Shown: piece by piece, positions 62,531 through 64,000 of the stretch
How positions within the stretch are numbered: the stretch's first letter is position 1
Layout of the letters: every line of letters starts with the position of its first letter
NCBI GenBank assembly: GCA_002479485.1
Contig: DLNM01000039.1
Span: 17,494 to 81,493, forward strand
Reading direction: 5' to 3'
DNA: 64,000 bases
From: Firmicutes bacterium UBA7510
Lineage (GTDB): Bacteria > Bacillota > Clostridia > Tissierellales > Sedimentibacteraceae
Made by a program: the position numbers and the translations under genes
The notes under the pieces: model-generated
What the model saw: only the letters and a program-made list of their open reading frames with translations
The model's database searches: none
What the model was told of the DNA's origin: nothing

Positions 62531-63709
62531 CTATTTTGTATCTAATTGTTTATTCTTTTCTGTAAATACAAGTTTTAAAAGCGGTGGTGTAACTAGAGTA
62601 GTTCCAATAGCTACCACTATAGCTGCTGTAAATAGTGCATCTGATAATATCCCAGAATTTTTACCAAGATTTGCAACTATAAGTGCAACTTCAGCACGTG
62701 GTATCATTCCTATTCCTACCTGTAAGCATTCTTTATTCGTAAATTTTGATAATTTAGCTCCTAATCCACAACCTATGATTTTTCCTACAATTGCAGCTAA
62801 CAAGAACATGAATGATAATAATAATACAGACGATATACCAGATAAATTCACCTCTAGTCCAATATTAGCAAAAAATACAGGAGTAAACAAGGTATAAGCT
62901 ATAATACTTACATCATGGTCTATCTTGTTACGTGCTTTTGGTAATAAGGAGAATATTATACCCGCAGAGTATGCACCAATTATAGCTGCTATACCGAATT
63001 CAGATGCTAAAAATGCTATTAAAAAACAACATATTAAAGCTATAGCTGATGGTGTTATAACAGCAGATAATTTATATAGATATTTTGACAGCAAAGATAA
63101 CAATATCATTCCTATTATTACCGCTAAAATAAAAAATATTACTATTTTTACAATAACAAGCAATGGATTTTCACCTTGAGATGGACTAACGATACCAACT
63201 ACAACTGCTAAAACAATAATACCTAAAACATCATCAATAATTGCGGCTCCCAAAATATTAACTCCAACCCTATCCTTAGTTTTGTTAAATTCTCTTAAAG
63301 ATTGGATTGTAATACTAATACTTGTAGCTGTTAAAATAACTCCTGAAAATATAGCTGCTGACGTTGAAGCTTCCTTATAAAATATTCTAATTACTAAAAA
63401 TCCTAAAATATATGGAACTATAACTCCACCAGTTGCAATTGTTAAAGCACTACCAGCAGATTTTTTCAAATCGTCAATATTAGTTTCCATACCTGCCATA
63501 AACATTAATAGCAAAACTCCTATCTCAGAGTAACTTGCTATAAATTCACTTTGGCCAATTAAGCCAAAAACCGAAGGCCCAATTAAAAGCCCTGCTAAAA
63601 TTTGTCCTAAAACTGAAGGTTGTTTTAACCTCACAGCAATTATTCCGCCTATATTTGCACACAGCAAAATTATTGCTAGATCAAATAAAAAGTTTGTACT
63701 TGTTTCCAT
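62531..63709 (-). CDS. CPA2-type cation/proton antiporter (Kef/NapA-like)
   Basis: The 392 residues contain about 12 membrane helices, including the first-helix CANIGGIIAVRLKQPSVLGQILAGLLIGP and the core IIDDVLGI stretch with the paired Asp typical of electrogenic antiporters. It should exchange Na+ or K+ with H+. No nucleotide-binding (TrkA-N) domain is attached. It is the first gene of the minus-strand series leading to wecB, and the gap to the next gene is 45 bp. Confidence 0.87.
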   Translation of the reverse strand: METSTNFLFDLAIILLCANIGGIIAVRLKQPSVLGQILAGLLIGPSVFGLIGQSEFIASYSEIGVLLLMFMAGMETNIDDLKKSAGSALTIATGGVIVPYILGFLVIRIFYKEASTSAAIFSGVILTATSISITIQSLREFNKTKDRVGVNILGAAIIDDVLGIIVLAVVVGIVSPSQGENPLLVIVKIVIFFILAVIIGMILLSLLSKYLYKLSAVITPSAIALICCFLIAFLASEFGIAAIIGAYSAGIIFSLLPKARNKIDHDVSIIAYTLFTPVFFANIGLEVNLSGISSVLLLSFMFLLAAIVGKIIGCGLGAKLSKFTNKECLQVGIGMIPRAEVALIVANLGKNSGILSDALFTAAIVVAIGTTLVTPPLLKLVFTEKNKQLDTK

Positions 63710-63800
63710 TTTTCTACCTCTTAATATGTAAGTATTTCTTTGAAAATTAAAAGTATTATAAAATTATAAAATTCTCTATAATACTACTCCAATTTACAAA

Positions 63801-63864
63801 TTTGTCAAGAGTTAAATGGAATCCTTATAATTATAATATCTTGACAGAAATTTATCAAGAGTTA
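63801..63864 (+). repeat. Direct repeat upstream of the antiporter gene
   Basis: TTTGTCAAGAGTTA (63801-63814) and TTTATCAAGAGTTA (63851-63864) are 14-base repeats exactly 50 bp apart. The second is part of an imperfect palindrome CTTGACAGAAATTTATCAAG (63840-63859). They may be binding sites for a regulator of the antiporter or of the gene beyond the window; nothing else was seen in 63710-64000. Confidence 0.45.
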
Positions 63865-64000
63865 TGCAAGTTTTATTTCAAATTATTTATTTTTATAAAT
63901 ATGTAAATTTCAATACTTACATGCTTTTATATATTTTTACACAAAATTATTTATGTATCTTAACCGTTTATATTTGTTAAATGTTTGACAATGTTGAATG

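Noticed and set aside
1..64000. tRNA, rRNA, CRISPR arrays or prophage genes
   Set aside because: No cloverleaf-like sequence, conserved rRNA stretch, spaced repeat array or phage-type gene run was seen.

Overview
The window is AT-rich DNA from an endospore-forming, low-GC Firmicute of the Clostridia type. Sporulation genes spoIID, spoIIQ and spoIIID, a WalRK two-component operon, S-layer-homology (SLH) proteins, FeoAB, a putative Na+-coupled F-type ATP synthase and several peptide-degrading enzymes all point that way. An amino-acid-fermenting anaerobe such as Sedimentibacter or another Tissierellales relative would fit, but no rRNA is present to settle this. I saw no rRNA, tRNA, CRISPR array, prophage or intact transposase.

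Layout. 1-533: 3' end of a TPR-type gene. 594-1642: rpsF-ssb-rpsR with a promoter and a possible autoregulatory leader. 1766-4507: CxxH/CxxC protein, walJ and an HtrA protease, which in Bacillus lie with the wal operon. 4760-6461: polysaccharide deacetylase and bactofilin. 6513-8208: a LytTR regulator with a changed phosphosite and a YhhN membrane protein. 8300-15518: Ca2+ P-type ATPase, M42 and S9 peptidases, amidohydrolase. 15591-17001: GGDEF protein and a small XRE regulator. 17146-20698: an iron-uptake operon (feoA, feoB, Cys-rich peptide, DUF2325) facing a DtxR-like regulator, with palindromic operators between them. 20755-27053: murA and walR-walK-yycH-yycI. 27184-33852: S8 peptidase, spoIIID, spoIIQ, spoIID, a DMT transporter, maf and a flavoprotein. 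33964-50491: envelope island with three SLH proteins, recX, a MacAB-like exporter, a BceRS-BceAB-type module, a LytTR regulator and a Cys-rich exported protein. 50815-58088: ATP synthase operon. 58221-63709: wecB, wecA, rpiB, a Sua5/phosphatase fusion and a cation/proton antiporter.

How it fits together. Much of the window concerns the envelope: peptidoglycan precursor synthesis (murA), its master regulator (WalRK with YycH/YycI), undecaprenyl-linked polymer initiation (wecA/wecB), S-layer proteins, and defence against envelope-active compounds. The Sua5/phosphatase - rpiB - wecA - wecB - atp series, with murA and spoIID-spoIIQ-spoIIID further on, resembles an old Firmicutes gene order that has been opened by the 34-50 kb envelope island.

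Non-coding highlights. A MITE-like repeat occurs three times (29531, 32510, 38668); two copies share a long hairpin with a compensatory base-pair change, and two copies abut stop codons. Four GTTAGC-N4-GCTAAC palindromes control feo, one of them degenerate and lying on the promoter. Hairpin arrays occupy the atpA-atpG and yycH-yycI spacers, and a 17-bp tandem palindrome lies between an exporter gene and an SLH gene.
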